A DNA stretch of 64,000 nt from Megamerina dolium (lineage: Eukaryota; Arthropoda; Insecta; Diptera; Megamerinidae): assembly GCA_963854835.1 (NCBI GenBank), contig OY978526.1, positions 71,768,418 to 71,832,417 on the forward strand, in the 5' to 3' direction. Of the stretch, positions 47,201 through 58,678 are shown one piece after another (positions within the stretch are counted from its first letter, which is position 1; each line of letters begins with the position of its first letter). The position numbers were made by a program, and so were the translations under genes. Below the pieces are notes generated by a model. That model made no database searches. It had not been told where the DNA came from and saw only the letters and a list, made by a program, of their open reading frames with translations.

Positions 47201-49230
47201 AAATTGTATATGTAGAAATATTGTAAAAGTATTGTTTAGCGAGAGGAAAATGTGACAATTTTGTGTGTGGGAAAGTAAACATCTGTATGGTTTTTCACTA
47301 AATAATATTGATTTGATTTTTCAAATATACTATGTGGTCCCACATATTGAGATAATACAATAAAAATTGTTCATTTTTGTATGTCGGTCAAATTTTATTG
47401 GCGCTTCTACAACTTGTTTCTTGAATTGAGTAGAGTTTTATACACCTATATGGAAAATGTTGTGTAAACTTACCATTTATCGGATCCCTTGTCAAATAAA
47501 TTTGTTTTAGATATCTACTCTTCGAAGAAAATTACACAATCTCAATAAAAAACAAGTATATTATCCGACGGACCAGAGAATTTCCGCTATCATGTTCAGG
47601 TGTCTTTCTAACCTCAAAATAATCAAAAATGCAGCCAAAATTGTTTGTGTTTTTTAAGTTGGAAAGAAAGCTGATTATGATGGCTAAAATCCGTGACTGA
47701 CTTTGTGACTGATCCAAAAAAAACAATATGAAGTCCAACAGAGCAGAGGGCGAGGATCCAAATTCATGGTGAGCTTTCCACTATCACCTTTTGTTATAAT
47801 ACTAATGTCAAAAAACTAGAAAAATAGCCGATAAGTAAAAACATCTGAGGGAGAGAAATTCGACTTCGAGCTGTCGGACATCAAACTTTTTTTTTTATTG
47901 TGGGGTTGCTTTATTTTGCATTAATTTTCCAGTATATTTGCTTGAAATAATTTAAGAAGCATATACATTTTTTGTAACGAACGAAAATATTTTTATTTAT
48001 ACATATTATAAATTGTTTTAAAAATGTATTTTCGGAAAATCGAAAAAAATAAATTTTTGAAAAATCCAAGGTTTCCACTAATAATTGTAATAATGCTAAT
48101 AGTAATAATAAGAACAATAATAATAGTTAAAATAAAACGAAACGTTGGGCAGATAGGTAAATATGCTTTGTATTTATTTTCATTCGAAAATTGATTGAAA
48201 ATCCTAAATCATTAAATGAAAACTATGTAGAAATAGTCAGAATTGAGAATTTATTATAATTATAATAATATACATAATCGAAAATTCTCGGCATGAAAAG
48301 CAAAACCCGACCTAAGCGACACACCTCTTCCCTATACATTTTATTCTCTTTTATCAAGCTGACATAAATTGATAATTGCGCTCTTGCTCTCACACAAACA
48401 TTTTATACATTTCATTTGATGTTATTCTCACTCACACTCTCAGTCTCTCTCACCAGCTGTGTCATTATCGCTCCCTCTCTCTCTTTCCCTGTCACTCTCT
48501 CCCTGTCTCTCTCTCCCTGTCTCTCTCTCCCTGCCTCTCACTCCCTGTCTCTCTCTCTCCCTGTCTCTGACTCTCAAAAATTGCTCTTCCTTTATGTATG
48601 AGAGTAATTGTATGTGATGGCCATCAAGCCCAACATGTTGTACTGACACAGCCGTTGTTTTTCGACGTTGCTGCTTGCACACATTTGCGTTTACGTCACT
48701 TATTAAATGTTTAATTCAATGCCATTCACAATAAACATCAACATAAACAAAAACAACATCAAATTGCTGAAATATTTTTAACGAGGGAATTATGATAGTA
48801 GTAAAGCCAGCAATAGCAGGCAGCAGAGTAGCAGCAGTGTAGTAGCAACAGAATAGCAACAATCTTGGTGAATGAATTTGTGACATTGCTGTTGTTGTAT
48901 GTAGTGTAGTTGGTATATGTATGTACACTTGTCTATATAATTATAATAATGGTCGTTTTGTTTGAACTGTTGTTGTTGTTATTACTTTTTCTCCTAAATT
49001 TTTCCATAGCTCTTGAATGCTGGCATTCATTCAAATGTTTTATATTCAATGAAGCGTGCTCCCTGTCTCTCTCTCTATCGATTTCTTAACTTCCTGGGTA
49101 TGAATTTGTTTGTTTTTGTATTAGAAATGATTCTCCATCGTTTGACTTGTCTACCACCCATTGAGTTGATCAGAAATGTTTTAGTTATTCAATTCAATTC
49201 ATATTTAACTTAAGAGCTTATTGGTACTTT
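44279..49230. other. Long AT-rich region with simple repeats
   Basis: GGT tract (about 44862-44882), GTT tract (about 45544-45570), poly-T/A runs, and a diverged duplication near 46637 and 46786 (ATTATATCT..TTCTCAGAAAATA) are the landmarks. A CT-rich minisatellite follows at 48464-48582. Poly-Pro, poly-Phe and Leu/Ser-rich frames are by-products of these repeats. No gene is supported. Confidence 0.5.
48464..48582 (+). repeat. CT-rich minisatellite, ~14-bp unit
   Basis: CTCTCTCCCTGTCT-type units recur about six times with single-base variants (CCCTGCCT, CACTCCCTGT). Confidence 0.85.
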
Positions 49231-49736
49231 TGAAATCATAAAATTTGGACCACCCTAAAAACTAATGTGGATTTTTATCATATCACTTTTATATTTAGTA
49301 TACGAAATAGCCTTCTCGACGTCTTGGAGACCTTCCTGAGCTCAGATAATATTGGCGAATTCAAACCGTTTTTGAACATCGAATTTTGTAAGACTGTATT
49401 TTGATTTTTAAATTTTACAAACTCCACTTTCTTTTGATATAAAATTGGTTTTTTTTTTTCCCAATCTGTAACTAAAAATATAGGATTTCATTTCAGAAAT
49501 TCGTGAGAAAATTAGAACTTTATCGATACGATGACAGAATAACGCTAATTTTTGATATATTTTCCTCAGATATCTTTACAGATCATAAAAGATGGCACAA
49601 AAACACTTTTAAAACAAGCCCAAATTAAATGTTTACTAATACTCTCTGGGTTTCCATGCATTTTTTAAGGGACCTTTGTGAATTTTTGTAATTATCAGAG
49701 GAGGTTCCTTAATTCTGGACAAAAAAAAAATTAATC
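49231..49736. other. Spacer with a possible isolated transposon end
   Basis: AAATTTGGACCACCCTAAAA at about 49241, complemented, begins TAGGGTGGTCCAAATTT, close to the end of the 58185 element. No partner end was found nearby. The remainder is unassigned. Confidence 0.3.
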
Positions 49737-50466
49737 ATCATCATCATTGTCGGCTGGACAATCCAGGTCGGAGCTTCACCTCCGTATTAGTCTCCAATTT
49801 TCATGGTTCCACGCCTGCGATCTTCACGCTCGTATACCCAGGGAGTTGGCGTCGTAATCGACTCCATCTATCCATCTCTTTCGTGGACGCCCCTTTCTTC
49901 TCGTGTGGCATTTTCCAAATAGAATTTGTTGTGGTGGGTAGGAATTGTCAGCTCTCAAAACGTGACCTGCTCATCTGAGTTTGTTAATCTTTATGGTTGT
50001 GACGATCGAAGGGTGCGAAGGGTCATTTATTGCTCCGAAAATTCTCCGCTTCACTGACAACCCATGATTTATTTCCGTATACCAGGCACGGTATTATTAG
50101 CGTCCGATATAGGGAAACCTTAGTGCTCCGGTTAAGCTGGCGGCTCTTGAAGTGGTTACATAGGGAGAAATAGCAGCGGTTTGTTGTCTGCATTCTTTGA
50201 CTGATTTCAGAATTCAGGTTGTTGTTGTTGTTAATATTAACTCCAAAATATTTAAAGTCACTGACAATATCGAAATTATACAAACCTATTGCAAGATTGA
50301 CACCCACCTTTTTTCTGATAGAGTCCGATGTCGTTGAGACGAGTACCTGAGTTTTAGTTTCTTTTATTAGCAGCCCGATGTTTCTAGCAGCAGCTTCTAT
50401 ACTCTCGAAGGCATCCTTTAAGCGTAGTCGAGAGGTCGAATATGCCAGAATTTGGATGGATTTGAA
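49737..50466 (-). pseudogene. Non-LTR retrotransposon reverse transcriptase, C-terminal relic
   Basis: The minus strand reads YSTSRLRLKDAFESIEAAAR, GLLIKETKTQVLVSTTS, LYNFDIVSDFKYFGVNIN, ISQRMQTTNRCYFSLCNHFK and SLYRTLIIPCLVYGNKSW, the segment just after the polymerase active site in non-LTR ORF2 proteins. It continues downstream in broken frames (KIFGAINDPS, then a GRKRWIDGVDYDANSLG-type tail near 49850). Residues before YSTSR in the open frame come from a SINE, not from the enzyme. A short Asn run (NINNNNNLN) marks a GTT microsatellite at about 50219-50231. Active site and endonuclease are absent. Confidence 0.85.
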
Positions 50467-50612
50467 TAAAAAAAAATTTAACATATGGCACTTAAATGCT
50501 ATAGGCAATACTAGAAGGGATAGCAGAGCTCTTTTAGAAGCGTTTTCATGACAAATTGTTACTGCCAGAAGAATTGCCAATTGCTTGCCGAGAGGTGGTG
50601 GGTATTGTTCGA
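50467..50612 (-). repeat. SINE, reverse orientation, internally deleted
   Basis: Complemented, the copy reads CGGCAAGCAATTGGCAATTC, CTTCTAAAAGAGCTCTG, then after a deletion CCCTTCTAGTATTGCC and TTTAAGTGCCATATG plus a T-run. It abuts the reverse-transcriptase relic in the same orientation and supplies the first ~40 codons of the open frame there. Confidence 0.75.
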
Positions 50613-51122
50613 AAAAAAATAAAAATATTTTTCGATTTTCGATTACTTTTCAGACATTATTGACCTCCGAGTTTAGATTCAGCATTACCGACTAAATAAT
50701 TTTTGTAGCTTCTGTGATCTTGATGAACCCTACATTTTCTTCTCAGGCATTATTGACCTCCGACTAAATAATTTTTGTAGCTTCTGTGTCAAATGTCAAA
50801 CCCATTGTGTACAGCATTGCCCCAGCTACAATTATAGTGTTGCGTCATCTACTGAGAAAAATGTGAAACACATTTGTGTCTCCTCCCAATTTTAGAAGAG
50901 TAGAACGATTGCCGCCACTGCTGTTATCAATGCCACGAGCATTTATTTTTTTAGGTTTGTGATTTAAGTCGTCGCTTTTTTTTCCTATTTATTTTCATGT
51001 ATCTACATACGTGTAGCCTTGTACTCGTATTAAATTTCACCTACATTTTTTTTTTTTGTATATTTTTTCTCTTTTATTTTATCTATTTATTTGTTTAATT
51101 GTTCATTCTTTTTTCAACATTT
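50613..51122. other. Spacer with a small tandem duplication
   Basis: CATTATTGACCTCCGA and CGACTAAATAATTTTTGTAG with CTTCTGTG occur twice (about 50656-50714 and 50757-50790), the first time separated by 18 extra bases. No gene is recognised. Confidence 0.6.
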
Positions 51123-52112
51123 TTATACCCTGCATAATGCAATATGCATGGTATATTCATTTCGGTCAGATGTTTGTGTCCACTTGAAGGAATCTCCGGA
51201 GATATAGACATGGATATATATTCGCGATCAGCATCGATTAAATTTTCGATTTAACGATGTCCGTCCGTCCGTCCGTCCGTCCGTCTGTCTGTCACCTGGC
51301 TGGTTCGCACGATAACTTGAGTAAATATTGAGCTATTTCGATGAAATTTGGCATAAGTAATCTATGATCCAAGGGTACGGAGGGGATTGATATTGGGCAT
51401 GATCGGTCAATAACCACGCCCACACCAAGCATTCAAAGCGACTAACCTCGAAATTTTCAAAATCTTTAACTTGCTATAACTCACATAATATACCACTTGG
51501 GACAACAATATTTTGCACATAGAGTTATATTATACTACTATATAACCTCGCCAAAAGTGGGTGAGCCACGCCTACTTTCTAGCGTAGCTCCCATACAAAG
51601 TGTCTGTACTTCTTTTAAATTGAAACTGCTGTAACTTCTACAATCTTCTGTCTAGAATAACCATAATTGACACTTAGAATAATATCGTAGTCGGAAATAA
51701 TCTGGCGAAAAATCAGCGTACCACGCCCACTTCTTATTGGGGCTCCCATGCAAAGTTGAGGAAATTAAACAAAAATGTTAACCACCATAACTTAGAAACT
51801 ATTCAACGTAGGACACCAAATTTAAGGTGTGGATTAACATTAAAAAATTAATTGGATTTACTAGAAAGTGATAAGCCACGCCCACTTTTTATATAGCTCC
51901 CATACTAAGCCTCGGAATTATCTTAAAATCCTTTTATTTCGTCAAAGTCAACCATATTTCGGGTGTAAATTAGTAGTATATGCAAAAATTGTTTCTCGAA
52001 AAGTGGAAATAAAAGAAAAGTTGGATATTCGAGTAAACTTTTTATATATAAATCTACATATGCAGGGTATAGTTTGGTCGGCCCCAGCCGACTGTAAGGA
52101 GATTTTTTTTTT
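51123..52112 (+). mobile_element. Mini-me-like element, short copy
   Basis: Start and end are the same as in the 3248 copy (TTATACCCTGCATAATGCAA; GCAGGGTATAGTTTGGTCGG). The first ~490 bp differ at only a handful of sites apart from four fewer GTCC units (51259-51293). In the unit region it goes straight from the start of unit one to the end of unit three, leaving about 297 bp where the long copy has three units. No protein is encoded. Confidence 0.88.
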
Positions 52113-53689
52113 GTTCTTCAACAAAAATTCAAGTATTTTAATAAGAAATTCCATCCATACGGGTTTGTCAAAAAAAAAAAAAAAAAACGAAAAAAGAAAA
52201 TGTATAAATAAATAAATAAAAATACTCCAAAATTACTTACTGGTCTGCTACTTACCCCATAAAAAATGTATACGGTTTTATATTACCCACTTAATACACT
52301 CATTGTGCTACTGCATTCAACAAATATTGCCACGAATGCCGCCAACACATTCATGAGTAGGTGGAGAAGAAAAACAAAAAAAGGCATCTTTTTTTTTTAA
52401 ATTCAAAACCATTAAATGAAATGCGTAATTAAATACGTAAAATTGAAATTTTATACTCAAAATACAGCTACTTTTTAAATAGCTCAACAACAACAACAAC
52501 AACTATAATTCTAAAGGATAGAGGACTTTATTAATAATGTATGTTATGTGTTGCCCATTGAATGCTTCTGTTGTCAGTGGTTGCTGTCTGTGCTATAGTA
52601 TTTTTTAACTGTTAATCGAGAAAAACCCCCCATCAAGTGCACGCAAGTGTATATGAATTTAATCTACCTGAATGAATATTAAAGACATTGAGAGAAAATG
52701 TAGAGGAAAAAAGGGACAGAGGAGTGTACTACGAGTATAGTAACGAACGACGAATCATCGAACCCCCATTATTGCAGTGATTTGTTTCGGTTTGAAGTTC
52801 AAAAGAAATGCTGAACTGAACAACGACCCTCATATTACAAAATTATTGCCTTACATACTTGCCGTGTACGTAGTTGCTTGCCTGTCGTCCTCACTATCTA
52901 ATAATTGCTTTAATTTAATGCAAGTGAATTGAAGAGGAAAGGGTAATAGAGAGGTGGGGTACAGACGTCTCAGCCATACATATTTGGTAAACATTCACAA
53001 AAATGATTAACAACAACCATGTACATATATGATCATATTACTATGTTTGCGCATAACATTTCATATGAAAACAGATAGCATGCCCTCACAATGCTTACCT
53101 ACTTGCTTGCTAAACTTTTTCTGGTTTTGTTCACCAAGATGTTATTTCTTCTACATTGACTTGATATTGTGTACGCAAGTAATCATTACATGTTTCTTAT
53201 ATATAATTTGTTGTTTATTTCTTTTTTTTTTTTTTTTGAAACATCAGCGAATTCTTTTATAGGTTGCTTCTTCTTTTTCGTTGGGGCTTTTTTTTTTTTT
53301 TCATTTTTTTGTTTCTTTTACCTACAATATTTCTTAATATTTGCTTGCGGCAATACGTCGGCAATGATAGATGAAGCTGAAACTAAAGTAGCAAACATAC
53401 GAGTCCAAATATTTAATTTTTTTTTTTTTTGGGTTTTTTTTTGTTATGTATTCATCGTATCTCCATCATCCATTTTTCATACTCGCTACTTTTCCATGCG
53501 TATTTTACTCGTTATATGCGAATATGTGAGTATATGGAATTTTTTTTTTTTTTTAGCATGTGCTTCATTAAATTATATTTGATGATGATTATGATGGTTG
53601 TACTATATTTGAAAGATAGAAAAAAATAATTTTGATTTAAATATTCGTAACATGTTGTGTAAAAAAAAACTGAACAATTTTCTTATAAA
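52113..53689. other. AT-rich spacer with poly-T/A runs
   Basis: Poly-A (about 52169-52186), CAA (about 52487-52502) and several poly-T runs between 53220 and 53560 dominate. Frames here are Phe-rich artefacts. Confidence 0.55.
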
Positions 53690-54975
53690 ATTATGTAATT
53701 ATGTCTTTACAGCATTATTAATGTCATTTTATGATATTTAAAAGTAATCGGTACAATTTGAGTGCTCTTATCTTATTCATAAAGAAATAATATTCAAAAT
53801 TTTGCTTATTACAATATATAAAATGTTTAAAAACATTGTTAATTTATGCTTTTTTGTATGTTAAATAAAAGTAATCGGTACACTTTGGGTACTCACTCCA
53901 AATTTCAGAAAAAATTAGGGGTTACAATTTTGTTCTAAAAATATGTAAAATGTCTAAAACAAATATTAATTAATTTTGTGGATGCTATGTAAAAGTAATC
54001 GGTATTTTTTGAATACTCATACATTATTACTGAAGAAAATGTATTAGAAATTGTCTTACGATTATTTGCAAAGCATTATTAAGTTATTTTTTGTAAGCCA
54101 AATAAAAGTAATCGGTATATATTTGATAGTCATGCATTATTGCTGAAGAAAATGTATTAAAAATTGTCTTACAATTATTTGCAAAGTATTAGCGGCATTA
54201 TTAATATATTTTTTGTAAGCCAAATAAAAGTAATTGAAAGTCATTATTAATTTCTTTTTAGTAAAAACCCAGTAAAAGTAATCGGTACATTTTGGGTACT
54301 CAAGCATTATTTCTGAAGAAAATGTATTCAAAATTTGTATGAAAATATACAAAATGACAAGGTCTAATTTTTTAATTTTCATAAAAAAATGTTATGAAAA
54401 TATGCAAAACAGTCAACAGTATTAACAATTTTATTTTGTAAGCCGAGTAAAAGTAATCGGCAATTTTTGGGTACTCATGCATTATTGCTGAAGGAAATGT
54501 AATCAAAATTTTCTTAGGAAAATATGTAAAATATCAACGTCATTATTAATTTATTTTTAGTAAAAAACAAGTAAAAGTAATTGGTACATTTTGGATACAC
54601 ATACATTATTGTTGTTGAAAAAAGCCAACACAATTTTCTTATGAAAATATTTAAAATGTCTTGAAAGTAGTATTAATAAATTTAATTTCTTTATGCCATG
54701 TAAAAGTAATCGGTACATTTGGGGTACTCATATATTATTGCTTGAAAAAGTGAACAGAATTTTCTTATGAAAATGTATAAAATGCTTAAAAAGCATTATG
54801 AAGGAATTAAATTTTGTATGCCATGTAAAAGTAGTCGGTACATTATGGATACTCATAAATTATTGCTGAAAAAAGTAAACACAATTTTCTTAGGAAAATA
54901 TTTAAAATGTCTTAAAAGCATTATTTTTTTTTATCCCATATTCAAGTAATCGGTACATTTTAGTTACTCTAACCC
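53690..54975 (+). repeat. ~120-bp satellite, ten to eleven units
   Basis: The phrase AAAAGTAATCGGTAC (with variants) recurs near 53741, 53866, 53991, 54106, 54226, 54275, 54449, 54571, 54702, 54827 and 54940. Each unit continues with TTTGGGTACTCATGCATTAT, TGCTGAAGAAAATGTATT, TTTTCTTATGAAAATATG and ATTATTAATTTATTTT. Spacing is mostly 115-130 bp, with one short (about 50) and one long (about 174) interval near 54226-54449. Confidence 0.9.
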
Positions 54976-56414
54976 ATATTGCTTGATAAATCGAATAATT
55001 ACAACATCTGAAGCGCTTTTGTTTGAACGATGGAGGTTATAGCCTTTTTGTGAACATTTTTATTGATTATTTTTGAATAAAACTAGCATAAAGAACACAT
55101 TTTTTATTAAAACGTCAACTGAGGAAATGATTTTAATTTGTTATTAAAATTTGAAATTTATAATTTTATACAAAAAATCTGACATCCAATTGAAAAAAAA
55201 TCGTATACTATTTTGCTAAAGATGTCATTTGGCAATTATTGTGTAGATTTGGTTAAGTAATTTTCGGAATATTTTAAAATTTCCACCACTTCGAAAATGG
55301 CATATTTCGAGAAAAACGATCAAAAGTGCTGCATTTTCTTTGAAATTGTTCTAACTCATGTAATATTTGTTAGATTTAAACAGCATTAAGCCTTTAAATT
55401 ATGTAACTGATTGCTAATTCTTGTCCAGACTTCAGCGAAACTCGCTGGTTAAGGGCATTGCCCAAGATGGTTAACTTTTAATCATATTTTTTAATAAAAT
55501 AAAATTCAACATCACTATTTTTTCAATAATTTTTTTTATTATCCAACTAAAATGATAAATAATGATTAATTGAATAATAATTATGCTGATGATGATGATG
55601 ATGATGATGGTGGCGATGATAATCATTAGAATGTGCTTATACCACCAAATGATGGTAATGGAATGAATCAATGAATGATGATGTTTAAAATCATCAAACC
55701 ACCATTAGCCAGTAGCAATAGCCAATGCTCTAGTTTTTTTTTTTTTTCTTAATCAAATCAAATTATCTACATATATTAATGTTAATTAATTCTTAATCGT
55801 TGTTGTTGTTGTTGTTGGGCTTAAAGAAATTGAATTTTATTATGTCACTACTAACATGCCGATCGGTGGTGCTAATCTGACAATTTATATACAGCCAGCC
55901 AGCCATCCACCACACCACGCTGTCGTCAGTCATCAGTTGATTATCATCATCATATCATATTAGTGCTTGTGTGTATATAGAGATTCGTGCATAAAAGCGA
56001 ATCAACCTACTCGTTGATTCTGATATCACAAAAATAAAGACGCCAACTGTGGTGTGCGTCATCATTATGTTAGTTGGTTGGTTACCGTGGTCGGTTTATC
56101 AAATGGATTTCTTTTTTTTTTTTTTTGCAATCATAAATATTCATATGTGTGTGAATATAATTTATTTATATAATTATTAAGTATATATTGTATGTTATAT
56201 TTTGTGCTGATTTTTGTTATTGTTGTTGTTGTTATTCTTGTGTTATAAAAATTATACCACATCCATACAACAAAGTACTCGTAATCAAAGTCAAGAATGT
56301 TGTAAAGCGTGATCCATTTCGAGGTTTCCTACTTTTTTAAAGAAAAAAAAAACACAGAAAATTCAAATTGAATGGGGAATGTTTATTATCATTTGAAAGA
56401 ACATTATTTGGCAT
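54976..56414. other. AT-rich spacer with (GAT)n and GTT tracts
   Basis: GAT tract at about 55584-55609 and GTT tracts at about 55799-55816 and 56218-56233 are seen. Near 56290-56330 the phrase GCGTGATCCATTTCGAGG may be the outer end of the adjacent mariner, since GGGTGATCCA is found complemented near 57535. Confidence 0.45.
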
Positions 56415-57455
56415 TTATTTTTTGAAGATTATGTCTTTCAAATGTTGGCCGCTACGTCTCAGATGGTCCATCCGTTGAGTCGTTGACTCGTTCGAGCATT
56501 TCGACTGATAACTGGCAAATGACATGCGTGATGTTTTACTACAAGGCCTGAATCGAAGCGGGTTTGTCCGCATAAACTTTAGACTTTACATATCCCCACA
56601 GGAAAAAGTTTAACGGTGTGATATCACACGATCTTGGTGGCCAATCGACCGGCCCAAAACGTGAAATTATCTGCTCACCGAAGTGTTCTCTCAATAAATT
56701 CATTGATTGATGCGATGTATGGGAAGTGGTGCCGTCTTGTTGAAACCGAATGTCGTCGAGATCACGAGCTTCAATTTCAGGCATCAAATAGTCGAATATC
56801 ATGGCACGATAACGATCGCCATTGACGGTTACGTTCACACCGGCATCATTTTTGAAGAAATATCGACCGATGATTCCACCGGCCCACAAACCACACCAAA
56901 CCGTTGTTTTTTTCTGGATGAAGTGGCAGCTGTTGAATCTCTTCAGGTTGCTCTTCGTCCCAAATGCGGTAATTTTGCTTGTTTACATACCCATTGAGCC
57001 AGAAATGGGCCTCATCGCTGAACAAAATTTGGCTCGAAAACGTCGGATCTTCTTGGAACTTTTCAAGAGGCCATAGAGCGAAGCGATGTCCCTTGGGAAG
57101 GTCGCTTTCAATTTAAGATCTCGACGTAAAATGCGCCAAGTCGTTCCATACGTCAGTTCGAGTTGCTGCGAACGGCGCCGAATCGACTCTCCACGGTCTT
57201 CGTGTACACTCTCAGCTACGGCCGCTATATTTTCTTCACTGCGTGTGCTGGACGTGGTCTATTCGATCGAATATTATCCAATAATGAATGCTGGGTCTCA
57301 AGATGGGTGCTGGTGTTGCGAATAGTACGCTCAGTAGGCCGATTATGTTGACCATAAGTTGAGCGAAGTGCATGGAACACATTCCACACAGAACGTGAAT
57401 TTTCGTAATAAAGTTGAACGATTTGTAAACGTTGTTCAGAAGTAAGTCTTTCCAT
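56415..57455 (-). pseudogene. DD41D mariner transposase with Asp-to-Asn at the third catalytic site
   Basis: The start is MERLTSEQRLQIVQLYYENS near 57455, followed by frameshifted helix-turn-helix remains (RSTYGQHNRPTERTI). The readable centre (56539-56889) has GGIIGRYFFKNDAGVNVTVN, FQQDGTTSHTS (second Asp) and WPPRSCDITPLNFFLWGYVK. In the position of the third Asp, 41 residues after the second, it has Asn (TPLNFF), where the 21 kb and 63 kb copies have Asp. The C-terminus ends RRSGQHLKDIIFKK near 56415. Several indels precede the centre. Dead on several counts. Confidence 0.85.
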
Positions 57456-57539
57456 GATGAAATGCCAAACAATACTAAATAAAAATGACATGACAGCATG
57501 TCACGACTCACACGTGATCTGTCAAAAAAAGGCTTGGAT

Positions 57540-58176
57540 CACCCAATATTACAATACAACACCATGTGTGCAGTGGTGTTGTTTTTATTTTTATTGTTGT
57601 TGTTACTATTGAACGTTCTTCTCTTTCTTCATGCTATTTTTTTTTTTATTATATCGTTAATTATTGTTTTGGTTTATTTTTTTTCAAAGCAAAATACTTA
57701 TGCGCATATTTAGTTTAAAGGCACCTGTTTCGAAAACTTTTGTAATATATTTATGTGTAAAAGAGAATGTTTGTAAATTTGAAATTGAACAATTGATTTC
57801 GTTATTGTTTCCTTTGCCTTTCTTTTTCTCAATTTTTACCAAACTCTCTAATATATAAATTTTATTTACTTTGCTTGCTTCACATCTTCATACAAATGTA
57901 TGTATATATTTATGTTATATACAAATAGTTGGTACTATAAATGTATTTGTTGCTTCCTTTTCTCTAATGCCTTTGAGCTATTTATTCTGAACTCTGAACA
58001 TTTGTATGAATTTATTTATTTATTTCTTCTCATCCTATATCATAAATCATTACAATTCACACATAAATTGGTTTCTCTGTGTTTGTGTTTTGGTAAATCG
58101 TTTATTCTGAGAAATATTGCCCCATTAATATTTTAACCATTTCCACTATTTATTTATTATAAGCACGTATAAATAT
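57540..58176. other. AT-rich spacer
   Basis: No gene or repeat family recognised. Confidence 0.45.
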
Positions 58177-58184
58177 ATGCATAA

Positions 58185-58478
58185 TAGGGTGGGTCAAATT
58201 GTAGGGGGCCGAAAAAATGTTAAGGGGCTCATCGAGATTCTTGTTCTACGGGTCATTTGAAGATACTTTTCCAAAGAAACCATAGCTCTAAAATGATTTT
58301 CGAGCCCCCGGATTTTTCAAAATAGGTTTTTTCCCCAAATACTCAAGAATAGATATAAAAAAAAATGCTATTTTCTCTAGCCAAATGTGTATGTGGGGGT
58401 TTTTGGATCGAGGAATCCATTTTTGAGATCTATTTTTATTTTTGAGCACCACCAGAGGGCGCTTTCGTTCATTTTTTA
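58185..58478 (+). repeat. Left inverted repeat of the 2.2-kb transposon
   Basis: About 294 bp pairing with 60071-60351 when complemented. It carries no coding sequence and lies 3' of the gene. Confidence 0.85.
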
Positions 58479-58678
58479 ATTTTATCGTTTTTTTTTGGGT
58501 AAATTTACGAAATTTTTCGTGTAAATTGACGAATATTTGACTTTCTCATAAGACAACCCAAAACTTTAAATAGCCCAGAGTGTTTAGCGTTAAAAATGAT
58601 GGGGGAAAGGGGGGGGGGGGGGGGTTATTCATTCACGACCTATATCGAATTTAAGACAAAGAGTAAACAAAGCATATT

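Noticed and set aside
47532..47900. Possible mariner-like relic (RKTPEHDSGNS frame)
   Set aside because: No transposase motif or inverted end could be matched.
48376..48682. Leu/Ser-rich and Arg/Glu-rich frames on both strands
   Set aside because: Both are readings of the CT-rich minisatellite.
50467..50580. Signal-peptide-like N-terminus on the reverse-transcriptase frame
   Set aside because: Those codons are SINE sequence fused by chance to the relic.
53029..53629. Overlapping Phe-rich frames that look like membrane proteins
   Set aside because: They arise from poly-T runs in AT-rich DNA, in several frames at once.
53690..54975. Regularly spaced repeats as a CRISPR array
   Set aside because: The repeats are long diverged tandem units without unique spacers, in an insect-like genome; it is a satellite.
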